From NCBI RefSeq assembly GCF_012273895.1, contig NC_052120.1:9979756-10043755 (forward strand): DNA of 64,000 bases, written 5' to 3'. The notes under the pieces are model-generated. The model was not told where the DNA came from and did no database searches. It saw only the letters and a list, made by a program, of their open reading frames with translations. Shown here in pieces: positions 12,701 through 25,100 of the stretch. The DNA comes from Zerene cesonia (taxonomy: Eukaryota; Arthropoda; Insecta; Lepidoptera; Pieridae). Position 1 is the stretch's first letter; the number at the start of each line of letters is the position of its first letter. Position numbers and translations under genes: made by a program.

Positions 12701-13127
12701 TAATCATCGTATTAAAATCACTTGAAATCAACCTGTAATTGTGATTAACAACTCTGAATGTATGAAGATAAATTATTCGTGGAATAATAGAACAGAAACG
12801 CAAATCAAGTACAAGGATCGTTTACAATTTTACATAGTTGTTCGTAGTTTCATCACGCACCAATGCTTCATCAACTACTTATTACCTACTAACGACCAAT
12901 ACTGTAGTATCGAAGATGCGGTTTGGCATAAAACGCGGGTTCGAATCCCGCCTCGTGATCAAATGTTTTATACTCTTTCAAAATTTCTCATTTATATAAA
13001 GCATTTCAATGCTATAAAACTAAAAATTAAATTTGTTTTTATATTTGAATAAACAAACTGTTTCAAATTATTTTATTGAATTGAGTTTGTTTCTGTTTAT
13101 CCTCTCCAATCAGTACAATTTAAAAAA

Positions 13128-13179
<52 letters not shown>

Positions 13180-16100
13180 ACATATAACTGCATCATATAC
13201 ATAGTAATACAGAACTTTACTTTCTTACCCTTTAACACATCGTAAATGATAAAAGAATGCAATAAAACAATATTAACATTTACAAATGATCATACTGGTA
13301 ACTTGTTCCAGCATATAGCTATCAATTATCCCTTGTTCCCATCATTTATAGCAACGAACTTAAGCCTTACTGTATAATTTATTCGTTATTGTGTAAATTG
13401 TGGCCATAAATTTTCTTTTATTCCATCTCCATATTAAGTCTGATACTAGCATCACACGCTGATATTTTAATAGTGTTTCGCTCTAAAGAACGCTTTCTTA
13501 AAATCGATGGTAAAAACTTATTATAAAACATAACCTAAATTTCATCACAGTTCTTATTTTAACACTATATATGAAACTAGCTACGCCCCGCTGTTTCACC
13601 CGCGTAAGTCCGTATCCCGTAGGAATATCGGGATAAAAAGCTTATATCTTATTCCAGTTATCCAGCTGTATACGTACCAAATTTCATTGCAATCGGTTCA
13701 GTAGTCTTTGCGTGAAAGAGCAACAAGCACACACACATCCTTACAAACTTTCGCATTAGTAATATTAGTAGGATAGTAGGATTAATAGGAAGTAGGATAT
13801 TAGTAGGATAGTAGGACAGAGTACTAGAAATATAATAGAAATATATATATATATAGTAGGATTAGTAGGACTATATCTGGAACCCCATATCTCTTTACTA
13901 AATTTCATACTTATACGAAAGCTGTTTTTCCGTGAAAGATTAACAAACATTCATCCATACAAATTTTCGCGTTTATTATATCAGTAGAAGGATAAATACT
14001 ATAGATAAAAATGATCAGTCGAACAAAATAAGAAGTGGACAAATGTTATGAAACATTTGCTACATTCCAACAACTCGTTAGACAAGGCTCGAGGATTATA
14101 AGAAGCAATCGATACTAATTATTATAAATTCTCCGTATGGAACGAGACTCTCCAATCGGTCTTTCGAATAAAAATAGATTTAATATAGTATTTTCTTGTG
14201 TTGGTTTTGACGGGTATTATACGTTTAGAAATAAACGACTTTTTAACGAATTTTAAACGCGACTTATTCATTATATTATAACCCGACGTTTCGAATGCTT
14301 TACAGCGAGTGTCGTCACGGGGAGACATATGAATACGAAATTTATGAATAAGTCGCGTTTAAAATCGGTTAAGAAGTGTATAATTTCTAAATTTAATATA
14401 ATTAAGAACCTACCTAACAGCGTACTTCATAAAGCCGCCGAATGTTTTCTTTATTGTAACCTTTTAAACCTTCCCTCGATTATTAGAAATGCACCAAACG
14501 AAGTTATAATCAGACTGTTGAGTTTTACGAGACTAGCAAACAGAAATTGATTTTTGTCTTTTATGTAGATTGATATATTGAAACAGCACATAAATATACT
14601 TAAATAATACACGATGCACTTTAATAGTCGTTTATTTATTGCACAAGTGGTCCGCCCCGGCTTCGTTCGTGGTACATATATAGCGTAAAGCGCTCAGGGA
14701 TCATGCCCATATTCAACGGTGAAAGAAGGAACTCTTTATCCATACTAATTATATAGTACAAAGTTTTTACAAAGAAGTTATCGTCGCCGCCGACGTCCGA
14801 AAACGTGATGGGTATGATTCCAGTAGCCACTTTAGCAATCCTGCTTCCTACTAATATTATAAATGCGAAAGTTTATAAAGATGTGTTTCTGCGTTTGTTA
14901 CTCTTTCACGCAAAAACTACTGAAGCGATTGCAATGAAATTTGGTACGTAGACAGCTGGACAACTGGAATAACATAAAGGCAACTTTTTATCCCGATATT
15001 CCTACGGGATACGGACTTACGCGGGTGAAGCCACGGGGCGCAGCTAATAAAGAAAACATTAAGATATTAAAACCATTAATAACAATTCCCTAAAACCTAC
15101 ACGCGTAGTTTTTAGTTTATTTAAAAGTATAGTTGGTACTTTTTATTTTGAAAAATCTAAAACACTAAAATGTAATTCCAAAAATAATATAAAGACGATA
15201 ATACATATACATATATTATTCTTTGGTTTCGTTTTATATTCGTTTCCCTTCAGAGTTAAGGAAAAAACATATATATATTAGCATAAAAACCATCAGCTCG
15301 CTTGCCCGCTCTAACATTTCAATTATTTAAAAGAAATAGCAACCCGCAAGAAAACACTCAAAAGCGAAAATAAATTTATATAATAAGCGCTACCCACTTA
15401 TTTATTGAAAGTCAGTGCCAACCAAGTCAAGCAGCCAGTAGATAGGTAAGGATAGGTAAATTGTGGTAATATTTATTATGAAGATAGCATCCATCTATTA
15501 TCTTATATATAAATACTGTATATATTGATATGACGAACATAGAACCTCGTTTTCGTTTTTGCAAGTCGGTTAAAATGGTAAGTAACATCTGCCATTCACG
15601 ATTCCAATGTGCACTCTTAAAGCTAATTTTAGTACTAGTTGAACCAGCTATTGCGCAATATTAAATAATACTATAAACGCTATGCAACAGACCTTAACAA
15701 AGCTTTTTAGAGTTCCGTATCAAATGCTTGAAACGGGACCCTTCTCATGATATTCCATTTAAAAACGGACAGCTTTTTATACAATTATACCATACCTTAC
15801 AAAATAGACAGGGTTGGATGATTTTCATTGCAACACTGCGTCAACGAACGATACAATATTGCTGGATAGAATCGTGTTTTTTAAATGCATTAGAGTTATC
15901 GTAGGTTGTTTTATACATTAAACCTGCAGCTTTGCGTGGTCTTAGTATATTCTGATTAATTCTTATGAGAATGAGCTATCACGCTGCGAAAAAATCCTAT
16001 TTCACTCATAACCTTATAACTTGCGTAGGCAGTTTTACTTCGGATATATTTTAAGTTTTATTGTGACTATAGCTGTTTATTGTACAATATTATAAGGCAA

Positions 16101-19100
16101 GTTTCTATTATTATGAAACAGTTTGGAGCTAAATTATGAAGATACTAGCTTTCCGCCCGCGTGGAATTCGGTTATATCGCTTTTATCTCCCCATTTCAAC
16201 TTCTACCCTTCTACCCTGTTTTTCGCGATAAAAATTATTCGGTGTCCTTTCCCAAGTTCAGTTCTACCTTCATACCAAATTACATCAAAACTGGTTCAGT
16301 GGTTTAGGCGTGAAAGCGTAACAGATAGATCGAGTTACTTTCGCATTTATAATATTAGTAGAGATTATTCGATCCAGATGCTATGGATCAGCTTACTATA
16401 GATATGGCGCTTTTTACAGGTGAACATAACATGGAATGATAACAGCACAGTGACGTTCAAGAACCAGAGATTTTGGCACTATCACCCTGAGATGTCGAAT
16501 GGCAGCCTGTCCGATATGGTCACCAGTATTAATCCGATCGTTGTGGTAAGTACGTAGGATATTGATAGTATATAGGCGTAGATATACTAATAGCGAATCA
16601 AGGCGCGAGCAGTACGAGTGAAGTAAGCGATCCGCGGCAGCAGAAATCAATATAAGCCAAAATAAAAACGTCATTTAATTAATTAATTCTAGTTTTTAAC
16701 GCGTTTTCCCTTCTTAGCATTAGGATTAGCATTTACTTCCAACTTGGTCTAACTAGGGAAAAGCCTTTGAACGACAAACGGGCTTTAACGGTAACATATA
16801 CAAATAAAATGCATAACGATCCTTCAAAATTCACATTCCAAACCGTTTCATTGACAAAAACTCATGTATTCTATCTACCTTTATGCCGCATATTAATAAG
16901 ACACTTAATGTATCTATCGCCGTAAGAGTGTAAAAGCTGTTATGTTATAATCTAATACGCGAGATAATGATCTGTTGACAAATTGTTATCCGTAAAATTT
17001 GCTTGCAATTTACATTAGAGCTAGAGTAGGTGTTTCTAGAAGTCGTAAAGAATTAATTTCTTCAATGTACATTGCTTCCTGTAGCAGTGGTGGCTCAGTG
17101 GTGAGAACCTCGGACTTCAAAATCGATAAGTTGGGGTTCGAGACCGGGCGAGCGTGCAGGAAATAAATTGATTTTTCAATTTATCTGCGCATGTGGATAA
17201 CATCACCACTGCTTAAACGGTGAAGGAAAACATCGTGAGGAAACCGGCATATCCAAGAATTAAAAGTTCGACGACATGTGACATCTGCCAATCCGCACTT
17301 GGCCAGCGTGGTGGATTATGGCCTGAACCCTCATAGGAGGCCTGTGTCCCAGTAGTGGGAACATATATGGGTTGATGATGATGACATTGCTTCCTCACCA
17401 TTCACTCTTTCTAGACAATCGCCTACGCGCTACGCAACGAGCGCGTCATGCTACGTGTGTTCGTTGACATGGTGATGAGAATGGTACACACAAACATGTT
17501 CATGACAGCCAACGTGTCATCCTGGTTGTTTGACGGCGTAGAGGATCCCTTGCTGAACCTTGCCACTAGGATACCCAATTTGCCATATAGCATTCCCTTT
17601 GATAGATTCGGGTGGTTGTACACGGTAAGTTTTTTTTCTTCTCCTTTCCTTTACTGTATTAAATACTCTTTATAAATAGGATTGGTAGATTTTTTATTTG
17701 TGGGATTCTAGCACGTTTCGACACGAAATGGGCTAGCTCGCAACGGGGAACTGTGTTTCGTATGGCGAGTAGGGAAGCCGGATGACCGTTTCGGCTCAGT
17801 CCATTCTTTTATAGCGAACCACCACAGCTGCCCGCCTATAGCATTATTTTATACCATAAGATCTATATTTTTTATATGACTTGCTATTTAGCCTCAATGT
17901 ATTTTATCGCAAATAGCGGATTTTTATGTCATAAACTGAGAACGAGCTGACCTTATTCTAAGCGCTACCCATGAGCATCACCCATCAATATTTTTAGAGG
18001 TGAAAGGTCATCAGGTCAAGGTTGGATATCTTCTTTAAAGTTACGATATCCAAATTCCTCTCATCTGACACAATAGTAAATTAAAAGCGTCACCAATTTT
18101 CAAACCAGCGGAACGGATCGGCAGAATTCGATGGCGTTTTCGTTTCCAACACCGGCGCGTCTGACTTCTTCAATCTGGGTCTGATTGAGAAGTGGCAACA
18201 CACGAAGAGGACGGTATACCGGGGGAAATGCGGTGACCTTGAGGGCTCATCAGGGGAACTGTGGGCCCCCCAACGTGGGCTCAATGAGCTTCATATATTT
18301 GCGCCGGATATTTGCACGTAAGTTTCGTTTGTAGACGCAGGTCTATTCTAATATCGTTAACAGATAAAATTTGCGTATCGGTCAGTTTGTTGCGTTTTAG
18401 GGGTTAATATATGGATCTAGTGAACTGCTTTATAAAATTCTTATACCAATCCATGTACTCTGTGAGTGTCTGTCTAAGTTATATTTGGATTTTATTTCTG
18501 AGTCTCCTTGGGCGCAGCCAGGACGAGCGATTTAATATCAAAATCGTCGTTGAAACTGTTAAAACTTTAAATTTTAAACAGGGTTTGTGTCTAAATTTTA
18601 AAATTTTACTCTTCATACTACAAGTAACGTAGTACCACTAGCCATCTGTGAGAGTATATAATCTGTTTCAAAAAGCAAGTATTAAACTATTTTGATTTTA
18701 ATTAAAAATCACACTTATCTATACTACATATTATAAAGTATCAAATGACTATATATTCACTTTAATGTATAAATTTTTGTCATTAATATATCCAGAAAGT
18801 GTAGACCTGTGTTAAATTTCAGGCACATGACCCTAACAGCAGATGGGCCCGTCACCCACCAAGGAATCGAGGGTATGCAGTATATAGCCAATGACTCACT
18901 CTTTGATAACGGATTTAGATATCCTGAAATGGTGAGTGAAAGGTATATTATGTACTAGGAAATTGATTCAACAAAAATTGGAACAGCGTGATATCAGCTG
19001 TAACGTTATGACGAATGCTATGGCATTGTCGTAGAATGCATAATGTGAATAAAGTATTTTTTATATAATTAGATATAAGAGTGAGACGAAACAAAATAAA

Positions 19101-22100
19101 CCAAATATAATTCGATACATTTGTTGAACTAAACAAAAAATCTCTCTAACTTTAATATTAAAGACTAGCTGCGCCCCGCAGTTTCACCCGCGTAAGTCCG
19201 TAACCCGTAGGAATATCGGAATAAAAAGTTGCCTATATGTTATTCCAGTAAGTCCAGCTGTCTACGTACCAAATTTCATTGCAATCGGTTGAGTAGTTTT
19301 TGCGTGAAAGAGCAACAAACACACACATCCTTACAAATTTTCGCATTTATAATATTAGTTTATATAGTGGATTTTTCATTCATTAGTCTTGCTACTGCGA
19401 CGAGCCACGGGATAGAAACTGCATTCGCGGAGCACTGAACGTGTCCGCGTGTCGGTTCGGAGCACCAGCTTTCGTCACTCGGCCGCATTTCCTTGATATG
19501 GACCCGTATTACCCAAACAAGATAGCGGGATTGGGCCCTGAAAAGTAAGTAGCTTTTATAGCTATATATTTCTTTTTGTGTGTTAGCGCGGTAACTGAGC
19601 TACCGATCACTACCGCCCATGAACATTCGGAGAGGTAGGGCCTCTGGGAATGCGCTGCCCGCTTTTAAGAGGTGAAAGAAGGAATGGACTGGGAATGGGG
19701 AGGAAACGGAAATGGGCCTCTGATCCACTCGCCGTACGAAACACCATACATCTATGGTTAACACCACGTCTACCAGACCCCACGTGTTTTGTAACGAAAC
19801 CAACACGTGTAGGACGACATTTGTGAATGTTTCTTTCCTACATGAAGGCAAACATTCAAGATAATATAAGGAACAGGCTTTAATTATAATTTTTTTAGTT
19901 TCAAAGCATTGAAATGCTTTATTATTGAGTATTTTTTATGTAATAGAAAATATGAAAGGATAACTTGACATATTTTGAAATTCATTAAAATGTAAATTCT
20001 GCCGCTTATCTATTTATGCGCTCTAGCGTTTTATCTTTATAATAATATGTCTATCAACGAGTAATAAAATATTACCATTTGGTTTAGTTATCTTATTATC
20101 CATCAAGATGGGTGGTATATAATCTATGGGTCAGTTTAGCAATAAAGTCCCTCTTTACGTTTTGTGTTAAATGTCAAAGATTTATGTGATACTTGTCACC
20201 TACATTGTAGATAACGATAGCACATCAATAACACATCAATGCAGGATGTAACGATGGTATTATGACGTTATACTTTCAGAAATTTTACGGATTTTAAACG
20301 CGATTCATTAGTCATATTATTAGGCAGTCTGAGATGTTATATATCTTACTGCGATACAGTTGGAGAAGGTCGGAGGTGGCTCAGAAAACATTACAACTTG
20401 TATCATTCTTGCGTCAAGATTAAAAGCCGATAAAAAGACTTTAATTAATATTATGTATAGAACCTTTTTTTGGTAAGAAATCACCAACGCCCATGAACAC
20501 TTGCACAGGTAATGCGCTGCCCGCTTTAAAGGGTAAGGGATAAGGAAAGTATTGACGCCTGGAAAGAAGGAATAGGCTAGAAAGGATGAGAAAGGAAAAA
20601 GGCCTCCGGCTCTACCAATCACCATATGAAACACAGCAGCATGATGCTGTTTCACGCCGGTCTTCTATGGAGGTGTGGTATCTTCCCCAATTCAGCCCAA
20701 ATCAAACATAAGACAGGGTCATATTATAAACCGTCATTTATTCCATTCGGATTATGCCTTATTAAGTATTGAATTAATGGGAACTAATATATCCATCCCA
20801 TTTCAGGAAACAAAATTTCAAAATGGCAATAGAGCTGAACACTGGCATGCCCCTGTCCATATCTGCGCAACTGCAAGCCAACGCTTTAGTCAGGCATATA
20901 CCAGGTATGAGGTTAGTATTTTACTTTATAAAGAACAATAATTTTGTTCTGTTTTATTTGAAGTTCCCTAAAACGAAATGTCCTCAATTCGTAGCGTTTT
21001 CTTTGCATTTTTTCACGCTTTTATTAGCTTCGTCATTATATTTGTACGTATTAAATTTAGTTAGATTCGATTTTGTACACGTGATTTGTACGCTTATCAA
21101 GGATCTGTGACAATACAATAAATTCATGAGTCGTATTATTTGAATAGGGTCGCCAGGATTCATTGATTTCCTTACTCTGTCTAAGATGAAATAAGACAAT
21201 TTAACTGATTCTTTCATTAAAGCGTGTATAGTAATATATTATAAATTAGCTTTGTATGTATGTTATATTTATTAATGGTGTTTGTACACCGCACACAGAT
21301 AACGGTTCATTAATTTACTTATTATACATTCAAAATTCGAGGCAAGTGTTTTCAATATTCATCATCATCATCATCATCAGCCCATATGTTTTCCCACTGC
21401 TGGGACACAGGCCTCCTATAAGGACATACTGGTTTCCTCACGATGTTTTCCTTCACCGTTTTGAGCAGTGATGATGTTACACATGTGCAGATAAATTGAA
21501 AAATCAATTTATTTTCTTCACGCTCGCCGATCCGAAATCCGAAGTCCTCACCACTGAACCTCCACTATATTTTTCCTACAAACATATTTTAATTCGTATT
21601 ATTATAAATTCTAGACAAGTTTTTTTAACATTATTTGCACTCAAAATGCTACATGCCAACATACATACTCAATATATCTACAACTTTACACTAGCAGTAC
21701 GTTATACTGTTTCGAGATAATATAAGTAGTTATAAATAATTATTGTATATTCTAAATAGTCAATTTGCACAAATAAACTAAATTTCCTTAAAACAGAACT
21801 GGACCACATTTAGATAGGACCACATTAAAAAAAGAATCATAAAAATCAGGTTCAACCAGTAAAGAATTATGATCTAATAAATACAATAATATACAGTCGA
21901 ATTAATAATCCTCCATTTTTGAAGTCGAGAATAATGTTATTAATAAGGAACTAATATTAGTTTGTCGAAATTCCCTAAATTCCTAGCGTATAAGGTAAAA
22001 TATGTCTAATATCTTATCACGCCTAGCAAATCTAATCCATCGTTGGATACATAGTTTTTTAGAGTTCCTCACACCAAGGCCGGAGGAGAATTCTATATCG

Positions 22101-25100
22101 AACAATTATAAAAAAAGCTAACTTTATTTAATGTCAAAGCGGGCAACTGAGCTGGTGGTTTGCCTGATGGTAAGTGATCACCAACGCCCATGAACATTTG
22201 CAGAGGCAATGCCCATGCGAATGAGCTGCCCGCCTTTTAGTGGGTGAGTGATTATTCCCTACCCCTTTCTATATGGAAATGGTTAACGGCTGGAAAGAAG
22301 AAATGGACTGGAAAAGAAAAGGACGTGCTTGGGGCTCCCCAATTTACCGAAGGGAATAAGCATGCTACTATTTCACGCCAGTCTTCTTTGGAATGTGGTA
22401 CTTCCCCGGTGTGAACTGGCTCAATTCGTGCCGAAGCATCCTCGACACATAAAAAATAGGTCCACCTTTACCGATTTTCCAAAATCAAACTCCTTTTTTT
22501 TTCACGCAAAGATATACAAGTGTTTATGAATAGTCTTTGTTTTTCACAAAAACCAAGTAGGTGCTCAATTCGATTATATTTCTAATTTTGTGTTTTTCGA
22601 CTGTATTTTTGTAGTTTTCACTCGTTTACTCCGTACGTTTCAATCGATTGACGTAATTTTCGCGTTTGATAGGAAGTCGTTGGCGTTTGGAACCGCTTTG
22701 GTTGAAATTTGGTACAAATAGTTTGTAACCGTAAAACGCATAGTTTATGGAGTCGCATCATGCATGGAAAACTTCGGAACTGTCTAACTTTTCCTTTGAC
22801 TACGCAGGCCATGGTCGAAAGGTCGGTGGTCGAAAACTTTGTATTACTGATATTCGGCTTTTCTTCAATATTTTAATGCAACATGCAACTGTAAATTTAT
22901 TACGATTGATGATATAATCAATCTCATATTTGCAATAAGTTTTTATAAGACGTTATTTTCTATTTGTTTACAGAGTTATGATCTTTCAAACACTTGATTC
23001 ATATCCCTTACTAAATTCATAAATGTGACGAGATACGATAAGATGTTTTCCCGCTAATGAGTACCAAACATTCATACTTACAAACTTTTGTGTTTGTAAT
23101 ATAAATAGGACTGTACTATGGCACCCTCCATTGTCGCTTACGATTCGCGCTTGGCCGTTTATGTTGGTCCGTCATTTGTTATCTACAGATAGTTCGAACC
23201 GTATTTTCGGTTAGTCATTGTATATTTATCGCATATTTTAAATATACATTGTGATAAATCGCGTTCGATCTAAGAGATCCGACTTAATGTCAATTAGTTT
23301 TGAGGTCATTGTATTGCATAATAATAATCGATGTGAAAAGAGCCGCTATCGCTCACCTTATGAGGTCAAGTTAGTGCCAGAATGTGATTAAATGTACAAT
23401 TACACATTCGTAAGAATACTATGGCGAATGTTTATTCGCTTCATCATTCGCACAATGTATAAATGCGGTAAAATATGCCTATCTCGAAATAGGAATATTT
23501 TTCCGCTTTAACACACTTTTTTCCCACTTTTACACACTTTTGCACACTTTTACACACTTTTACACACTTTTGCACACTTTTACACACTTTTACACACTTT
23601 TTCCCGCTTTTACACACTTTTTCTCCACAAATTTATAGTAGCTTTGTGTGAGTGTGCATATTTGTGTTTGAATATAGGGAGATTAAAATCAAAGTTGCTG
23701 CGGAATCAATTGACAAATATGTATTACTAAGTTATGCAAAGATGAACAAGTTTATCACAGCTACATTAGCGTGGGTCGGTGGCGCGGTGGCCAATTGGGA
23801 AGCAGCTATGCTATGCATAACCCAAGCTATAACCCTGCGACAGCGATCTGCAAAATACCTACATTAGCATAATATACACTATAGCTTTCTTAATTAATTG
23901 GGCTATCCAACAAAATGTTTATTGAATTCGATACAGTAGCTCCAGTGATCAGCGCGAATAAGTTCTTCAGCTTTCTAGAATTGATAGAGTTATCATTGTG
24001 TAATATCAGTATACTATTTATTTATTTTATTTATTTATCATACAAAACCGAAATTAAACCTTAAACAAAATAATGGCATACTGATATTATTGATTGCGTA
24101 CAAAAGGCGGCCTTATTGCTAGACAGCGATCTCTTCCAGGCAACCTGGTAGGTAAGGAACAGACAAACAGACACACACACACACACACACACATACATAC
24201 ATACATATGTACATACATACATACATACATTTTGTATGTGGTAGTCGAGCACTGATTATAGTGTGCGTGTGGTATTTAATCAGTGCGTCCTACCAACCAT
24301 GACCTACGGAGCCGAGACGTGGACACTTACAGTAAGGCTGGTTCACCAACTAAAAGTCGCTCAGCGAGCTATGGAGAGAGCTATGCTCGGTATTTCTCTG
24401 AGGGACCAAGTCCGAAATGAAGTAATTCGCCAGAGAACAAAAGTTATCGACATAGCTCAACAAATTAGCACGCTGAAGTGGCAGTGGGCCGGTCATATGT
24501 GTCGCAGAACGGACAACCGCTGGGGCACACATGTCTTAGAGTGGAGACCGCGTCTTGGCAAACGTAGCGTAGGACGTCCTGCTACCCGGTGGAGTGACGA
24601 TATCCGCAGGGTTGCTGGCCATAATTGGCAACAAAGAGCTACCGACCGGACTCTATGGCGTGCCTTAGGAGAGGCCTATATCCAGCAGTGGATAGTTAAG
24701 GGCTGATGATGATGATGATGATGATGATGAGTCGAGCACGCTTCGGCACGAATTGGGTCAGCTCGCACCGGGGAAGTACCACACCCCCACAGAAGACCGG
24801 CGTGAAATAGCATTCTACTGTGTTTCTTTCAGTGAGTGGGGGAGCCGGAGGCCCATATCCTTTTCCTTACCCTTCCCAGTCCTTCCCTTTATTCCTATCG
24901 CCAATCCTTTCTTAATCCCTTCCCAAAAAGTCGACAATCCATTTGTAGAGGCGTAAGGTCTGCAAAGGACCTTATGCCTCTACAAATGTTCATGGGCGGT
25001 GGTAGCGCTTAACATCAGGCGTCCCACCAGCTCCATTGCCGACTGTAACATAAAAAAAAAACTAATCTAACTAAAATAAATAATCGTCCAAAGTAAAGTA

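Noticed and set aside
20905..20910. Alternative exon 8 donor GTATGA in SCRB-A
   Set aside because: Its use breaks the frame with exon 9 and changes the exon length conserved in SCRB-B.
23506..23632. CRISPR-like repeat array
   Set aside because: Contiguous 10-bp units without spacers in a eukaryotic intron; an ordinary minisatellite.
23652..23867. 71-residue open frame near a GTGGCCAATTGGG box
   Set aside because: It may be a tRNA-like repeat head, but there is no second copy in the window and no B box I can trust.
24263..24706. Host gene of 147 residues
   Set aside because: The sequence matches the C-terminal part of RTE-type LINEs, with a simple-repeat tail and target duplication.
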